A DNA stretch of 7,917 nucleotides from Flavobacteriaceae bacterium UBA2765 (GCA_002352665.1 DEIV01000051.1:1-7917); one strand, 5' to 3'; shown: positions 1 to 7,393, counted from the first letter of the stretch. Numbers and translations are program-made. The notes: generated from the sequence alone by a model not told the origin.

Positions 1-240
1 CAGTGTCGAAGTCAGGAAAAAGAAGAACCAAAAATATACAGAAAAGAACTCGTTGAGTTACTATTTGAACAACCCTATTCTAAAATTGAATTTGTAGTTA
101 AAAAATTAAATGTGGAAAGGAAGGCGGCGTCAAGATATTTAAAGAAAATGGAAAATATCGGAATTATAACATCTGAAAAAATAGGTAGAGAAAGTATTTA
201 CATTAATAAAAAACTAATTGAAATATTAAGAAAGTACTAA
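1..240 (+). CDS. Fic family protein, C-terminal winged-helix part (5' end outside window)
   Basis: An open frame enters from the left edge and gives 79 residues before TAA at 238-240. The segment EPKIYRKELVELLFEQPYSK followed by IEFVV..LNV.RKAASRYLKKMENIGII and ..EKIGRESIYIN is the typical winged-helix (HTH) domain at the C-terminus of long Fic-family proteins, with the recognition helix around residues 42-54 and the wing around residues 57-70. Fic enzymes usually transfer AMP from ATP to target proteins. The catalytic HPFxxGNGR motif and the inhibitory helix would lie upstream, outside the window, so activity cannot be judged here. The winged helix of such proteins is generally thought to bind DNA or a partner protein. 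The first few residues (QCRSQEK) are less typical than the rest, so the extreme left edge should be read with care. It could in principle be another winged-helix regulator, but the spacing of conserved residues fits Fic well. Confidence 0.82.
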   Translation, partial: QCRSQEKEEPKIYRKELVELLFEQPYSKIEFVVKKLNVERKAASRYLKKMENIGIITSEKIGRESIYINKKLIEILRKY

Positions 241-423
241 ATACAACAAATATAGTTCATGACTACTGAGTATTTCATACGAAATTGAAGATATACTAGA
301 GTTGTGGGAGTTTCCTGTTGTATCAATACCCAAGAATATGATAAAGATGAATTAAAATTAAGTAGTATCGTTACTATGTTTCAAGAATTAAAAGTAGAAT
401 TAAAGTCGATTAAATATTAAGAT

Positions 424-960
424 CTAACCTTTATATTTCTTTTTTAATTCATCCATATCTAAGTAGTTATAATTATTCCGTTTTGTCGCATCTAATAGTT
501 TAATATTTAATTGATCCGCAATTTTAAAAGCTGTTTTAAAGGCCTTTTCCCTACCAAAAATTGTAAAAATATTTATATGCTTATTTCTATCATACCATAA
601 ATTAATTGAAAATGAGTATTTAGAATCAATACCTAATACCGAAATATAATTTAGAGGTGGTAAGTCCTGCCATTTCCCTATTTTAAAAGAGCCAATAGAA
701 AATTGATCTTTAAATTTATTCTTTTCTAAATCAAAAAACATTGTACGTTTTTGAGAAAAGCTAACTCCCCCAAACACAAAAATTAAAACAGTGAATAACA
801 AAGATGTTATATCACTAATTAAATCTTCAAGAGAAGTATATTGAAAAAAATAAAAAAAGGATATAATTAAAAAAATTGCTATAGTATAAAACAGGGCCGC
901 CAATATTATTTGCCAAATCGGTTTATCTTTCGTTGAAATAATTACCAAATTCTTCTCCAC
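424..960 (-). CDS. Hypothetical protein with two N-terminal membrane segments
   Basis: I do not recognise a named family. The longest frame runs from a TTG at 996 (190 residues) and ends with TAG at 426-424. I prefer the in-frame GTG at 960 (178 residues, beginning VEKNLVIISTKDKP), because the TTG at 996 lies inside the -33 box of a promoter-like site. A TTG at 948 is also possible: it has GGAG six bases upstream. There is no ATG before the membrane segments. In the 190-residue numbering, two hydrophobic helices lie at about 28-51 and 60-79, followed by a soluble domain of about 110 residues with alternating beta-like stretches (FDLEKNKFKDQFSIG, YISVLGIDSKYSFSINLWY) and a charged tail after LLDAT (167-171). 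The C-terminal pattern INLWY..NKH....F..K.AF....A..L...LLDAT is what I associate with uncharacterised flavobacterial membrane proteins. It probably sits in the inner membrane with the soluble domain on one face. It is divergent from the Coa1-like gene. Confidence 0.72.
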   Translation of the reverse strand: MEKNLVIISTKDKPIWQIILAALFYTIAIFLIISFFYFFQYTSLEDLISDITSLLFTVLIFVFGGVSFSQKRTMFFDLEKNKFKDQFSIGSFKIGKWQDLPPLNYISVLGIDSKYSFSINLWYDRNKHINIFTIFGREKAFKTAFKIADQLNIKLLDATKRNNYNYLDMDELKKKYKG

Positions 961-963
961 ATA

Positions 964-997
964 CAAATATAAAAAACAACAAGAAATTCTAATCAAA
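964..997 (-). promoter_or_regulatory. Bacteroidota-type promoter for the two-helix membrane protein
   Basis: On the minus strand there is TTTG at 997-994 and TATATTTG at 971-964, an exact match to the Bacteroidota -7 consensus TAnnTTTG. The spacer is 22 bp, at the long end of the usual range. The predicted transcript start falls at about 960-955, at or just after the GTG codon. This would make the message leaderless, or place the true start at TTG 948. AT-rich DNA produces such matches by chance, so support is moderate. Confidence 0.4.
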
Positions 998-1040
998 TAA
1001 ATTACCTATCTTTAAAGTGCACCAAAAACCATAAAAAATT

Positions 1041-1475
1041 ATGAATGAATATGTACAACAAAAAAGTTGGTTTAGTAGAAACTGGATCTGGGTAGTTCCT
1101 ACAGGAGGTTGTTTACTAATAATTATATTATTTGCCTTTGGTATTGGTGCTGCTATTTTTGGAGTTTCCAAAATATTTACAAGTTCTGCTCCTTATGAAT
1201 ATGCCGTTGAACAAGCTTCAAAAAACCCCAGCGTTATTGAATTACTTGGTGAACCTGTAGAAACAGCAGGAATCATGCAAGGAAATATTTCAACAACAAA
1301 TGATAGTGGTGAGGTAAATATTAAAATCCCATTAAAAGGGTCAAAAGGTAAAGGTTCTGTAACTATTAAAGGTGAAAAAATTGATGGGGAATGGTTTTAT
1401 GAAGAGCTTTATGTTATTATAAAAGAAACCAATGAAAAGATCAATTTATTAGATAAGACCTTAGAAGGAATTTAA
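1041..1475 (+). CDS. Coa1/Tim21-like membrane-anchored protein
   Basis: A 144-residue protein with an ATG start and TAA stop. A short N-terminal tail containing QKSWFSRNWIWVVP (residues 7-20) leads into one transmembrane helix at about 17-42. An extracytoplasmic domain follows, with PYEYAVEQASKNPSVIELLG (51-70), EPVETAG (71-77), GEVNIKIPLKGSKGKGS (90-106) and GEWFYEELYV (116-125). This order (helix, 'YxxAvxxaxxnpxVielLGxPv', GxGxxx strand, W near the end) is that of the cytochrome c oxidase assembly factor Coa1/Tim21 superfamily, which in mitochondria helps mature Cox1. Bacterial members are common in Bacteroidota and have no proven role, so oxidase assembly is inference from the fold only. 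The gene stands alone: it is divergent from the gene on its left and convergent with a membrane gene whose stop lies 7 bp away. The upstream gap is only about 45 bp when measured to the longest form of its divergent neighbour. Confidence 0.82.
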   Translation: MNEYVQQKSWFSRNWIWVVPTGGCLLIIILFAFGIGAAIFGVSKIFTSSAPYEYAVEQASKNPSVIELLGEPVETAGIMQGNISTTNDSGEVNIKIPLKGSKGKGSVTIKGEKIDGEWFYEELYVIIKETNEKINLLDKTLEGI

Positions 1476-1482
1476 AGCATTT

Positions 1483-2631
1483 CTATAACATTATTTTTAT
1501 TCTTGGTTTCAAAAAGAAAATCAAATGCACAAAACATATACTTATGGTCACTCCTAAATAAGTAAAAAACAATAACCACATTAGGGAAATTGAAAACCAT
1601 TGAGATAGCATCTTAGGAAAAACAAGAAAAATTTCTGAAAAAAGCACCATACTCCCATAAAAAGCCCATAATAACGGATTCAACTTTCGTGTAAAAGTCA
1701 TCCAAATAAATGGAATATACATTCCTAAAAATAAAAGGTGTAGCCAGGCAATCAACATAAACCTACTCTCTATAACTAAATTTGCAATACTCGGAATACT
1801 TCCAACAATATTGACCACTCCCACAAAAAGAATTATATAGTAAATGTATTTATACTTATTATGTAAGTGTATAAAAGCATTTTTAAAATTCAACAATACT
1901 ACTAAAAGTAATACAGAACCTAGTCCTCCAAAAACTTGAATTACCCAATGATCAAAGCTATAATCTAAAGAATGTGCAAATAGCAACACTAAGCTAAGTG
2001 CTATAATGACAATATGCTTTTTAGTGATGAGCTCTTCGGCCTTTTGCAATAGAACGGCTAGCATCCACACGAAAAAAATACCAAAATATTGAAAATGCAA
2101 ATAAAAAAAGATTGATTGTTGATACCACGGAGACTCTTTCATTTCCAAAACCATTAACGGACCTAACATATATGGCCCCAGAGAAGATATAAAATGAAAT
2201 ATAATTCCGAGTTTAACTAGTTGATGTACAACTTTATTTTTAGTGAGTCGTTTCCATAATCTGATTAGTAATATATAACTTATCCATAAATGTAATGTTG
2301 AAAACAATATGGAATAGAATGCATAACCCTGTAGGATAAATGCCACCAACATAACAGCTACACATACTTGTAAGGCTATATAATAATTATAAGAAACCTT
2401 ATCAAAACCTTTGGTAAAATTAGTCCATACTAAAATTAGCAATGCATTAAACAAAAACCCAAGTAAAAGTACATGTGAATGCGAATGCAATACATTTTTA
2501 AAAGGGAATCCGGAAATTGAACCTGTATAAGCATAACGCAATAAAAGTCCTATTATAGCACCTAAAACACCAAATAATAATGGGTATTGCCAAAGTTTTT
2601 GAGGGGAAATAACAACTGGGTCTGTTTTCAT
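1483..2631 (-). CDS. Polytopic membrane protein resembling heme-copper oxidase subunit I
   Basis: A 382-residue, very hydrophobic protein (ATG at 2631-2629, TAG at 1485-1483) with about 12 predicted membrane helices: roughly 14-32, 49-70, 83-103, 105-125, 138-160, 173-195, 205-220, 229-248, 262-285, 290-311, 320-338 and 348-373. Histidines sit at or in several helices: H49/H51/H53 (NVLHSHSHVLLLGF) at the start of helix 2, H114, H146, H179 (YLHFQYFG) in helix 6, H220, H228 and H298 (AWLHLLFLG) in helix 10. Twelve helices with His in helices 2, 6 and 10 recall subunit I of heme-copper oxidases, and the entry H.H.H..LLG resembles short cbb3/NorB-like homologues in Bacteroidota. The helix-7 His-His pair needed for the copper centre is not seen, so it may bind heme without reducing oxygen, or have another job altogether. 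No other oxidase subunit is nearby. The assignment to the superfamily is inference from pattern; a stand-alone membrane protein is certain. Confidence 0.7.
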   Translation of the reverse strand: MKTDPVVISPQKLWQYPLLFGVLGAIIGLLLRYAYTGSISGFPFKNVLHSHSHVLLLGFLFNALLILVWTNFTKGFDKVSYNYYIALQVCVAVMLVAFILQGYAFYSILFSTLHLWISYILLIRLWKRLTKNKVVHQLVKLGIIFHFISSLGPYMLGPLMVLEMKESPWYQQSIFFYLHFQYFGIFFVWMLAVLLQKAEELITKKHIVIIALSLVLLFAHSLDYSFDHWVIQVFGGLGSVLLLVVLLNFKNAFIHLHNKYKYIYYIILFVGVVNIVGSIPSIANLVIESRFMLIAWLHLLFLGMYIPFIWMTFTRKLNPLLWAFYGSMVLFSEIFLVFPKMLSQWFSISLMWLLFFTYLGVTISICFVHLIFFLKPRIKIML

Positions 2632-2654
2632 TTAAATACTAAATTAAACCAAAT

Positions 2655-2684
2655 AAAAAACGCCAAGCGGAATGCTTGACGTTT
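2655..2684 (-). terminator. Intrinsic terminator of the rpoB-rpoC-DUF3467 operon
   Basis: Arms at 2659-2668 and 2674-2683 form a 10-bp stem (one G-U pair in the minus-strand RNA: AACGTCAAGC / GCTTGGCGTT) with a 5-base loop ATTCC. On the minus strand it is followed by a T-rich run at 2660-2651 (TTTTTTATTT). It starts about 8 bases after the DUF3467 stop codon, as expected for the end of the operon. It also lies only about 25 bases upstream of the next minus-strand gene, so that gene must have its own start site in or just after this hairpin, or depend on read-through. Confidence 0.85.
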
Positions 2685-2691
2685 ATATTAT

Positions 2692-3003
2692 TTATGCTTG
2701 ACCTGTCGGTCCGAAATTCATCGGAATTGGAGGTTGCTCATAATCTTTAATCTCACCATGTGCTTTTTCAAATCTACTCACATTCTCTGCCAATGCCTTA
2801 GTTAAACGTTTGGCATGTTGTGGTGTTAGAATAATTCTAGATTTTACTTTAGCCTTTGGTGTACCAGGCATAACGTTAACAAAATCAACAACAAATTCTG
2901 AAACTGAATGATTGATTATAGCCAAATTGGCATAAGTACCGTCAGCTATACTTTCATCTAGCTCAATATTCAATTGATTTTCTTTTTTCTTATCTTCAGC
3001 CAT
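2692..3003 (-). CDS. DUF3467 domain-containing protein
   Basis: A 103-residue soluble protein (ATG at 3003-3001, TAA at 2694-2692) with a lysine/glutamate-rich start (MAEDKKKENQ). A compact domain follows: LNIELDESIADGTYANLAII (11-30), then HSVSEFVVDFVNVMPG (32-47), KSRIILTPQHAKRLTKALAENV (54-75), and a tail ending PPIPMNFGPTGQA. This is the DUF3467 family, whose hallmarks are the 'G.YAN...I.HS..EF..DF....PG' core and the 'R...TP.H.KR....L..N' helix. In Bacteroidota the gene characteristically follows rpoC. Here it starts 2 nt after the rpoC TAG, which suggests translational coupling and matched output with the RNA polymerase beta' subunit. There is no signal peptide and no membrane helix, so it is cytoplasmic. 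Its function is not established; a link to RNA polymerase or to translation of its message is inference from position alone. Confidence 0.93.
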   Translation of the reverse strand: MAEDKKKENQLNIELDESIADGTYANLAIINHSVSEFVVDFVNVMPGTPKAKVKSRIILTPQHAKRLTKALAENVSRFEKAHGEIKDYEQPPIPMNFGPTGQA

Positions 3004-3005
3004 AA

Positions 3006-6000
3006 CTAATTAGCTTCCATTTCACTTTTAGAACCTACAATCATATGATCGTATATACGCATACCTGTACCTGCTGGAATTTTCTTACCAACAATAACAT
3101 TCTCTTTTAGTCCTTCTAAAGTATCAACTTTACCGCTTACAGCAGCTTCATTTAACACTTTAGTAGTTTCTTGGAACGATGCTGCCGAAATAAATGACTT
3201 AGTCTGTAATGAAGCTCTTGTTATACCCTGCAAGATTGGCTCAGCAGTTGCCGGTACAGCATCTCTAGCTTCAATTAAATTCTTATCAGTTCTTCGTAAA
3301 ATAGAATTTTCATCTCTCAATTTACGTGAAGAAACAATTTGACCAGCCTTTACATTTTCGGAATCTCCTGGATCTTCCACAACTTTCATTCCGTAAATTT
3401 CATCATTCTCTTGAATAAAGTCATTTTTATGAATTAATTGATTTTCCAAGAAAATAGTATCTCCGGAATCAATAATTCGAACTTTTCGCATCATTTGACG
3501 AACCACAACCTCAAAGTGTTTATCATTAATCTTTACACCTTGTAGTCTATATACTTCTTGAATTTCATTCACTAAATATTCCTGAACAGCAGAAGGTCCT
3601 TTTATATTTAAAATATCTGTCGGTGTTACCGCTCCATCAGACAATGGCATACCTGCCTTAATAAAATCGTTTTCTTGAACCAGAATCTGATTAGAAAGTT
3701 TTACTAAATATTTTCTAATATCTCCTAATTTAGACTCTACAATAATCTCTCTGTTACCACGCTTAATTTTACCAAAAGTAACAACACCATCAATTTCAGA
3801 AACCACCGAAGGATTAGAAGGATTACGTGCTTCAAATAATTCAGTTACTCTAGGTAAACCACCGGTAATATCACCTGCTTTACCTGATTTTCTAGGTATT
3901 TTAACCAATATCTTACCAGCATCAATTTTTTCACCATCTTCCACAATTAAGTGAGCTCCAACAGGTAAACTATAAGATCTAATAGTTTCTCCCTTATTAT
4001 CTAAAATTAATAAAGTTGGAACAACCTTTTTGTTTTTCGATTCAGATATTACTTTTTCTTGGAATCCGGTTTGTTCATCTATTTCAACAAGATAAGTAAT
4101 ACCTTGGTCTATATTCTCAAAACCTATTTTACCTTTAAATTCAGATACAATTACACCATTATATGGATCCCATTGACAAATAACATCTCCCTTTTTAATA
4201 GTTCTCTTATTTTTTATAAATAAATGAGAACCATAAGGGATATTATTCGTACTTAAGGTAATACCCGTTTTCTTATCAATAATTTTTATTTCAGAAGTTC
4301 TAGATATAACAATATCAACTTTGTTACCATCATTATCTAAACTTTCAACAGTATTCAAATCTTCAATTTCAATATTACCGTCAAACTTGGCAACCTGTTT
4401 ATTATCTTCAGAAATATTACCTGCAATACCACCAACGTGGAATGTACGTAATGTTAACTGTGTACCCGGTTCTCCAATAGACTGTGCGGCAATTACGCCT
4501 ACAGCCTCTCCAATTTGCACCATTTTTTTAGTGGATAAACTGTGTCCATAACATTTTGCACAAATCCCTCTTGATGATTCGCAAGTTAATGCTGATCGAA
4601 CTTCTACACTTTCTATTGGCGACGCTTCAATAATTGCTACTACATCTTCTTCAATAATCTCTCCGGCTTCAATAATTACCTCATCAGTTAAAGGATTGCG
4701 AACATTATTCAAGGCAATTCTACCTAAAATTCTTTCTCCTAATGATTCAACAATTTCTTCATTTTTCTTTAAAGGAAAAACTTCAAGACCTCTTAAAGTA
4801 CCACAATCTTTTTCATTGATAATAACATCTTGAGAAACATCAACCAAACGACGAGTTAAATAACCGGCATCGGCTGTTTTTAATGCGGTATCTGCTAAAC
4901 CTTTCCGAGCACCGTGTGTTGATATAAAGTATTCTAAAATTGATAACCCTTCCTTAAAGTTCGAAAGAATTGGATTTTCAATAATTTCTCCACCACCGGC
5001 TGTAGATTTTTTAGGCTTTGCCATTAATCCACGCATACCTGTTAACTGACGAATTTGTTCTTTAGAACCCCTTGCCCCAGAATCTAACATCATATATACA
5101 GAATTGAATCCTTGTTGGTCTTCTCTAAGACGTTTCATTGATAATTCTGTTAACTTATTATTGGTTGAACTCCAAATATCAATAACCTGATTATAACGCT
5201 CTTTATTGGTTAACATACCCATGTTATAACTAGAAGTAATAACATCAACTTGGTCATTAGCAGTTGTTATCATTGATGTTTTTTCTTCAGGGATAATAAT
5301 ATCTCCTAAACTAAATGACAGTCCACCTCTAAAAGCAAATTTATAGCCCATTCCTTTAATGGCATCTAAAAAATCACCAGTAGTAGGTACATCTGTTACT
5401 TTTAGGATTCTACCAATAATATCTCGTAAAGATTTTTTAGTCAATACTTCATTAACAAATCCTGCTTCTTCAGGAACAACTTCATTAAACAATACTCTAC
5501 CTACAGTAGTAGTTACTATTTGAGTTGTTAATTCGCCATTTTCATTAAAATCCTTAGTTCTAACTTTAATCCCTGCATTTAGATCAACTTTCTTTTCATT
5601 AAAGGCAATATTTACTTCTTCAGGAGAATAGAATATACTTCCTTCACCTTTTACTTTATATTCCTTTGTTGATTTACGCTCTTTGGTCATATAGTATAAA
5701 CCAAGTACCATATCTTGAGATGGTACCGTAATAGGAGATCCATTTGCCGGATTTAAAATACTATGCGATGCCAACATTAACAATTGAGCTTCTAAAATAG
5801 CCTCTGGCCCAAGTGGTAAATGAACTGCCATTTGATCACCATCAAAATCGGCATTAAATGCAGTACACACCAATGGATGTAATTGAATTGCTTTACCTTC
5901 AATTAATTTAGGTTGAAATGCTTGTATCCCTAAACGGTGTAATGTTGGAGCACGGTTTAGAAGCACAGGATGTCCTTTCAATACATTTTCTAATATATCC

Positions 6001-7277
6001 CAAACTACAGGTTCTCTTTTATCTATAATTTTTTTAGCAGATTTTACTGTTTTTACAATACCTCTTTCTATTAATTTTCTAATCACAAAAGGCTTGTACA
6101 ATTCAGCTGCCATATCTTTTGGCAATCCACATTCAAATAATCTTAATTCAGGTCCAACAACAATTACTGAACGTGCAGAATAATCAACACGTTTACCTAA
6201 TAAGTTCTGACGAAAACGTCCTTGTTTTCCTTTTAAAGAATCAGATAAAGATTTTAAAGGCCTGTTAGATTCAGTTTTAACTGCTGATGATTTACGGGTA
6301 TTGTCAAATAAAGAATCTACTGACTCTTGTAACATACGTTTCTCATTACGTAAAATAACTTCAGGAGCTTTAATCTCCATTAATCTTTTTAAACGATTGT
6401 TACGAATAATAACACGTCTATACAAATCATTTAAATCTGAAGTTGCAAAACGACCACCATCTAATGGTACCAATGGACGTAATTCTGGTGGAATTACAGG
6501 TACCACTTTCATAATCATCCATTCAGGTTTGTTTTCTCTATTTAAATTAGCATCTCTAAATGCTTCGACAACATTTAAACGTTTTAAAGCTTCTGTTTTA
6601 CGTTGTTTAGAAGTTTCTGTATTTGCTTTATGTCTCAACTCATAAGAAAGAGTATCTAAATCTATTCTAGACAATAATTCGATTAGACATTCTGCACCCA
6701 TTTTAGCAATAAACTTATTAGGGTCAGCATCATCTAAATATTGATTTTCTTGTGGAAGAGATTCAAGAATATCCAAATATTCTTCTTCTGTTAAGAAATC
6801 CATTTTTTCCAAAGGTTCTCCTTCAATATTTTTTGCAATACCTGCTTGAATTACTACGTAACGTTCGTAGTAAATGATCATATCTAATTTTTTAGAAGGC
6901 AAACCTAAAAGGTAACCCATCTTATTAGGTAATGATCTGAAATACCAAATATGTGCGATAGGCACCACTAAATTAATGTGACCTACTCTATCTCTTCTTA
7001 CTTTCTTTTCTGTAACCTCAACACCACAACGATCACAAATAATACCTTTGTAACGAATTCTTTTGTATTTTCCACAAGCACACTCATAGTCTTTTATAGG
7101 ACCAAAAATGCGTTCACAGAACAAACCATCTCTTTCAGGTTTATGTGTACGATAATTTATAGTTTCGGGTTTTAAAACTTCACCTCTAGACTTTTCTAGA
7201 ATTGATTCTGGCGAAGCCAAACCAATAGAAATTTTATTAAATTTTTTTACAGTGTATTTTTCTTTTTGTTTTGCCAT
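3006..7277 (-). CDS. rpoC: DNA-directed RNA polymerase subunit beta'
   Basis: A complete 1423-residue beta' subunit (ATG at 7277-7275, TAG at 3008-3006), a normal length for this phylum. It forms the catalytic half of RNA polymerase with RpoB. Visible landmarks in order: N-terminal zinc site C66, C68, C81, C84; clamp and rudder/lid region (about 250-370, with KQGRFRQNLLGKRVDYSARS at 351-370); catalytic loop NADFDGDQ (475-482), whose D477, D479 and D481 bind the active-site magnesium; bridge helix about 769-806 (FISTHGARKGLADTALKTAD within it); second zinc site C825, C899, C906, C909; trigger loop LTLRTFHVGG (941-950). An insert of about 175 residues (about 953-1130) interrupts the trigger loop at the place of the SI3 domain of E. 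coli. The loop then resumes at DITGGLPRVTELFEARNP (1136-1153), and the C-terminal SFISAASFQETTKVL (1361-1375) follows. All catalytic and zinc residues are present and there is no frameshift. It lies 116 bp after rpoB and 2 bp before the DUF3467 gene. Confidence 0.99.
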   Translation of the reverse strand: MAKQKEKYTVKKFNKISIGLASPESILEKSRGEVLKPETINYRTHKPERDGLFCERIFGPIKDYECACGKYKRIRYKGIICDRCGVEVTEKKVRRDRVGHINLVVPIAHIWYFRSLPNKMGYLLGLPSKKLDMIIYYERYVVIQAGIAKNIEGEPLEKMDFLTEEEYLDILESLPQENQYLDDADPNKFIAKMGAECLIELLSRIDLDTLSYELRHKANTETSKQRKTEALKRLNVVEAFRDANLNRENKPEWMIMKVVPVIPPELRPLVPLDGGRFATSDLNDLYRRVIIRNNRLKRLMEIKAPEVILRNEKRMLQESVDSLFDNTRKSSAVKTESNRPLKSLSDSLKGKQGRFRQNLLGKRVDYSARSVIVVGPELRLFECGLPKDMAAELYKPFVIRKLIERGIVKTVKSAKKIIDKREPVVWDILENVLKGHPVLLNRAPTLHRLGIQAFQPKLIEGKAIQLHPLVCTAFNADFDGDQMAVHLPLGPEAILEAQLLMLASHSILNPANGSPITVPSQDMVLGLYYMTKERKSTKEYKVKGEGSIFYSPEEVNIAFNEKKVDLNAGIKVRTKDFNENGELTTQIVTTTVGRVLFNEVVPEEAGFVNEVLTKKSLRDIIGRILKVTDVPTTGDFLDAIKGMGYKFAFRGGLSFSLGDIIIPEEKTSMITTANDQVDVITSSYNMGMLTNKERYNQVIDIWSSTNNKLTELSMKRLREDQQGFNSVYMMLDSGARGSKEQIRQLTGMRGLMAKPKKSTAGGGEIIENPILSNFKEGLSILEYFISTHGARKGLADTALKTADAGYLTRRLVDVSQDVIINEKDCGTLRGLEVFPLKKNEEIVESLGERILGRIALNNVRNPLTDEVIIEAGEIIEEDVVAIIEASPIESVEVRSALTCESSRGICAKCYGHSLSTKKMVQIGEAVGVIAAQSIGEPGTQLTLRTFHVGGIAGNISEDNKQVAKFDGNIEIEDLNTVESLDNDGNKVDIVISRTSEIKIIDKKTGITLSTNNIPYGSHLFIKNKRTIKKGDVICQWDPYNGVIVSEFKGKIGFENIDQGITYLVEIDEQTGFQEKVISESKNKKVVPTLLILDNKGETIRSYSLPVGAHLIVEDGEKIDAGKILVKIPRKSGKAGDITGGLPRVTELFEARNPSNPSVVSEIDGVVTFGKIKRGNREIIVESKLGDIRKYLVKLSNQILVQENDFIKAGMPLSDGAVTPTDILNIKGPSAVQEYLVNEIQEVYRLQGVKINDKHFEVVVRQMMRKVRIIDSGDTIFLENQLIHKNDFIQENDEIYGMKVVEDPGDSENVKAGQIVSSRKLRDENSILRRTDKNLIEARDAVPATAEPILQGITRASLQTKSFISAASFQETTKVLNEAAVSGKVDTLEGLKENVIVGKKIPAGTGMRIYDHMIVGSKSEMEAN

Positions 7278-7323
7278 GATATCTTATGCAATCAATAATT
7301 AAAATGTAAAAATATATTGTTTT

Positions 7324-7348
7324 AACTGTTTGTTATAATCAAACAGTT
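7324..7348 (-). repeat. Perfect inverted repeat (hairpin) in the rpoB-rpoC spacer, proximal to rpoC
   Basis: The arms AACTGTTTG (7324-7332) and CAAACAGTT (7340-7348) are perfect 9-bp complements around a 7-base loop (7333-7339). On the minus-strand transcript the hairpin is not directly followed by a U-run, so it does not look like a simple terminator. It directly abuts a second hairpin. Possible roles are RNA processing, pausing or a protein-binding site; the sequence does not decide between them. Confidence 0.7.
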
Positions 7349-7387
7349 CCCCACTTTCCTGTCCGAATCGTTCAGACAGGTACGGGG
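7349..7387 (-). repeat. GC-rich palindrome (hairpin) just after rpoB
   Basis: The core at 7358-7380 reads CCTGTCTGAA / TTCGGACAGG on the minus strand, a 10-bp stem with one U-G pair and a 3-base loop (CGA). Outer CCCC (7387-7384) and GGGG (7352-7349) can close the structure further. It begins about 6 bases after the rpoB stop codon. Its base composition stands out from the AT-rich spacer, and it looks like a dispersed intergenic palindrome of the kind seen in many flavobacterial genomes. It has no U-run, and rpoC must be transcribed through it, so partial attenuation or RNA processing is more likely than full termination. Confidence 0.68.
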
Positions 7388-7393
7388 ATAAAA

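Noticed and set aside
1007..1014. TATCTTTA as a -7 box for the Coa1-like gene
   Set aside because: It has one mismatch to TAnnTTTG and no TTTG/TTG at the right distance upstream; too weak in AT-rich DNA.
989..1171. Minus-strand 60-residue frame across the start of the Coa1-like gene
   Set aside because: It overlaps the Coa1-like coding sequence on the other strand and also the divergent promoter region; the translation matches nothing recognisable.
2632..2660. TAATTTAG or TTTATTTG on the minus strand as a promoter for the membrane-protein gene
   Set aside because: Each has one mismatch, and the best-placed one would put the transcript start at the ATG itself. The motif partly derives from the terminator T-run.
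4321..4551. Plus-strand 76-residue frame opposite rpoC
   Set aside because: It lies wholly inside the conserved trigger-loop and zinc region of rpoC, so it is an antisense shadow.
4415..4750. Trigger-loop insertion in RpoC as an unusual foreign domain
   Set aside because: The insert of about 175 residues begins just after the trigger loop at the same place as the known SI3 domain and is normal in length for this kind of RpoC.
6301..6645. Plus-strand 114-residue frame opposite rpoC
   Set aside because: It is a shadow of the conserved N-terminal half of rpoC, with no domain and no separate signal.
6978..7175. Plus-strand 65-residue frame opposite rpoC
   Set aside because: It is antisense to the N-terminal zinc site of rpoC and has low-complexity composition.
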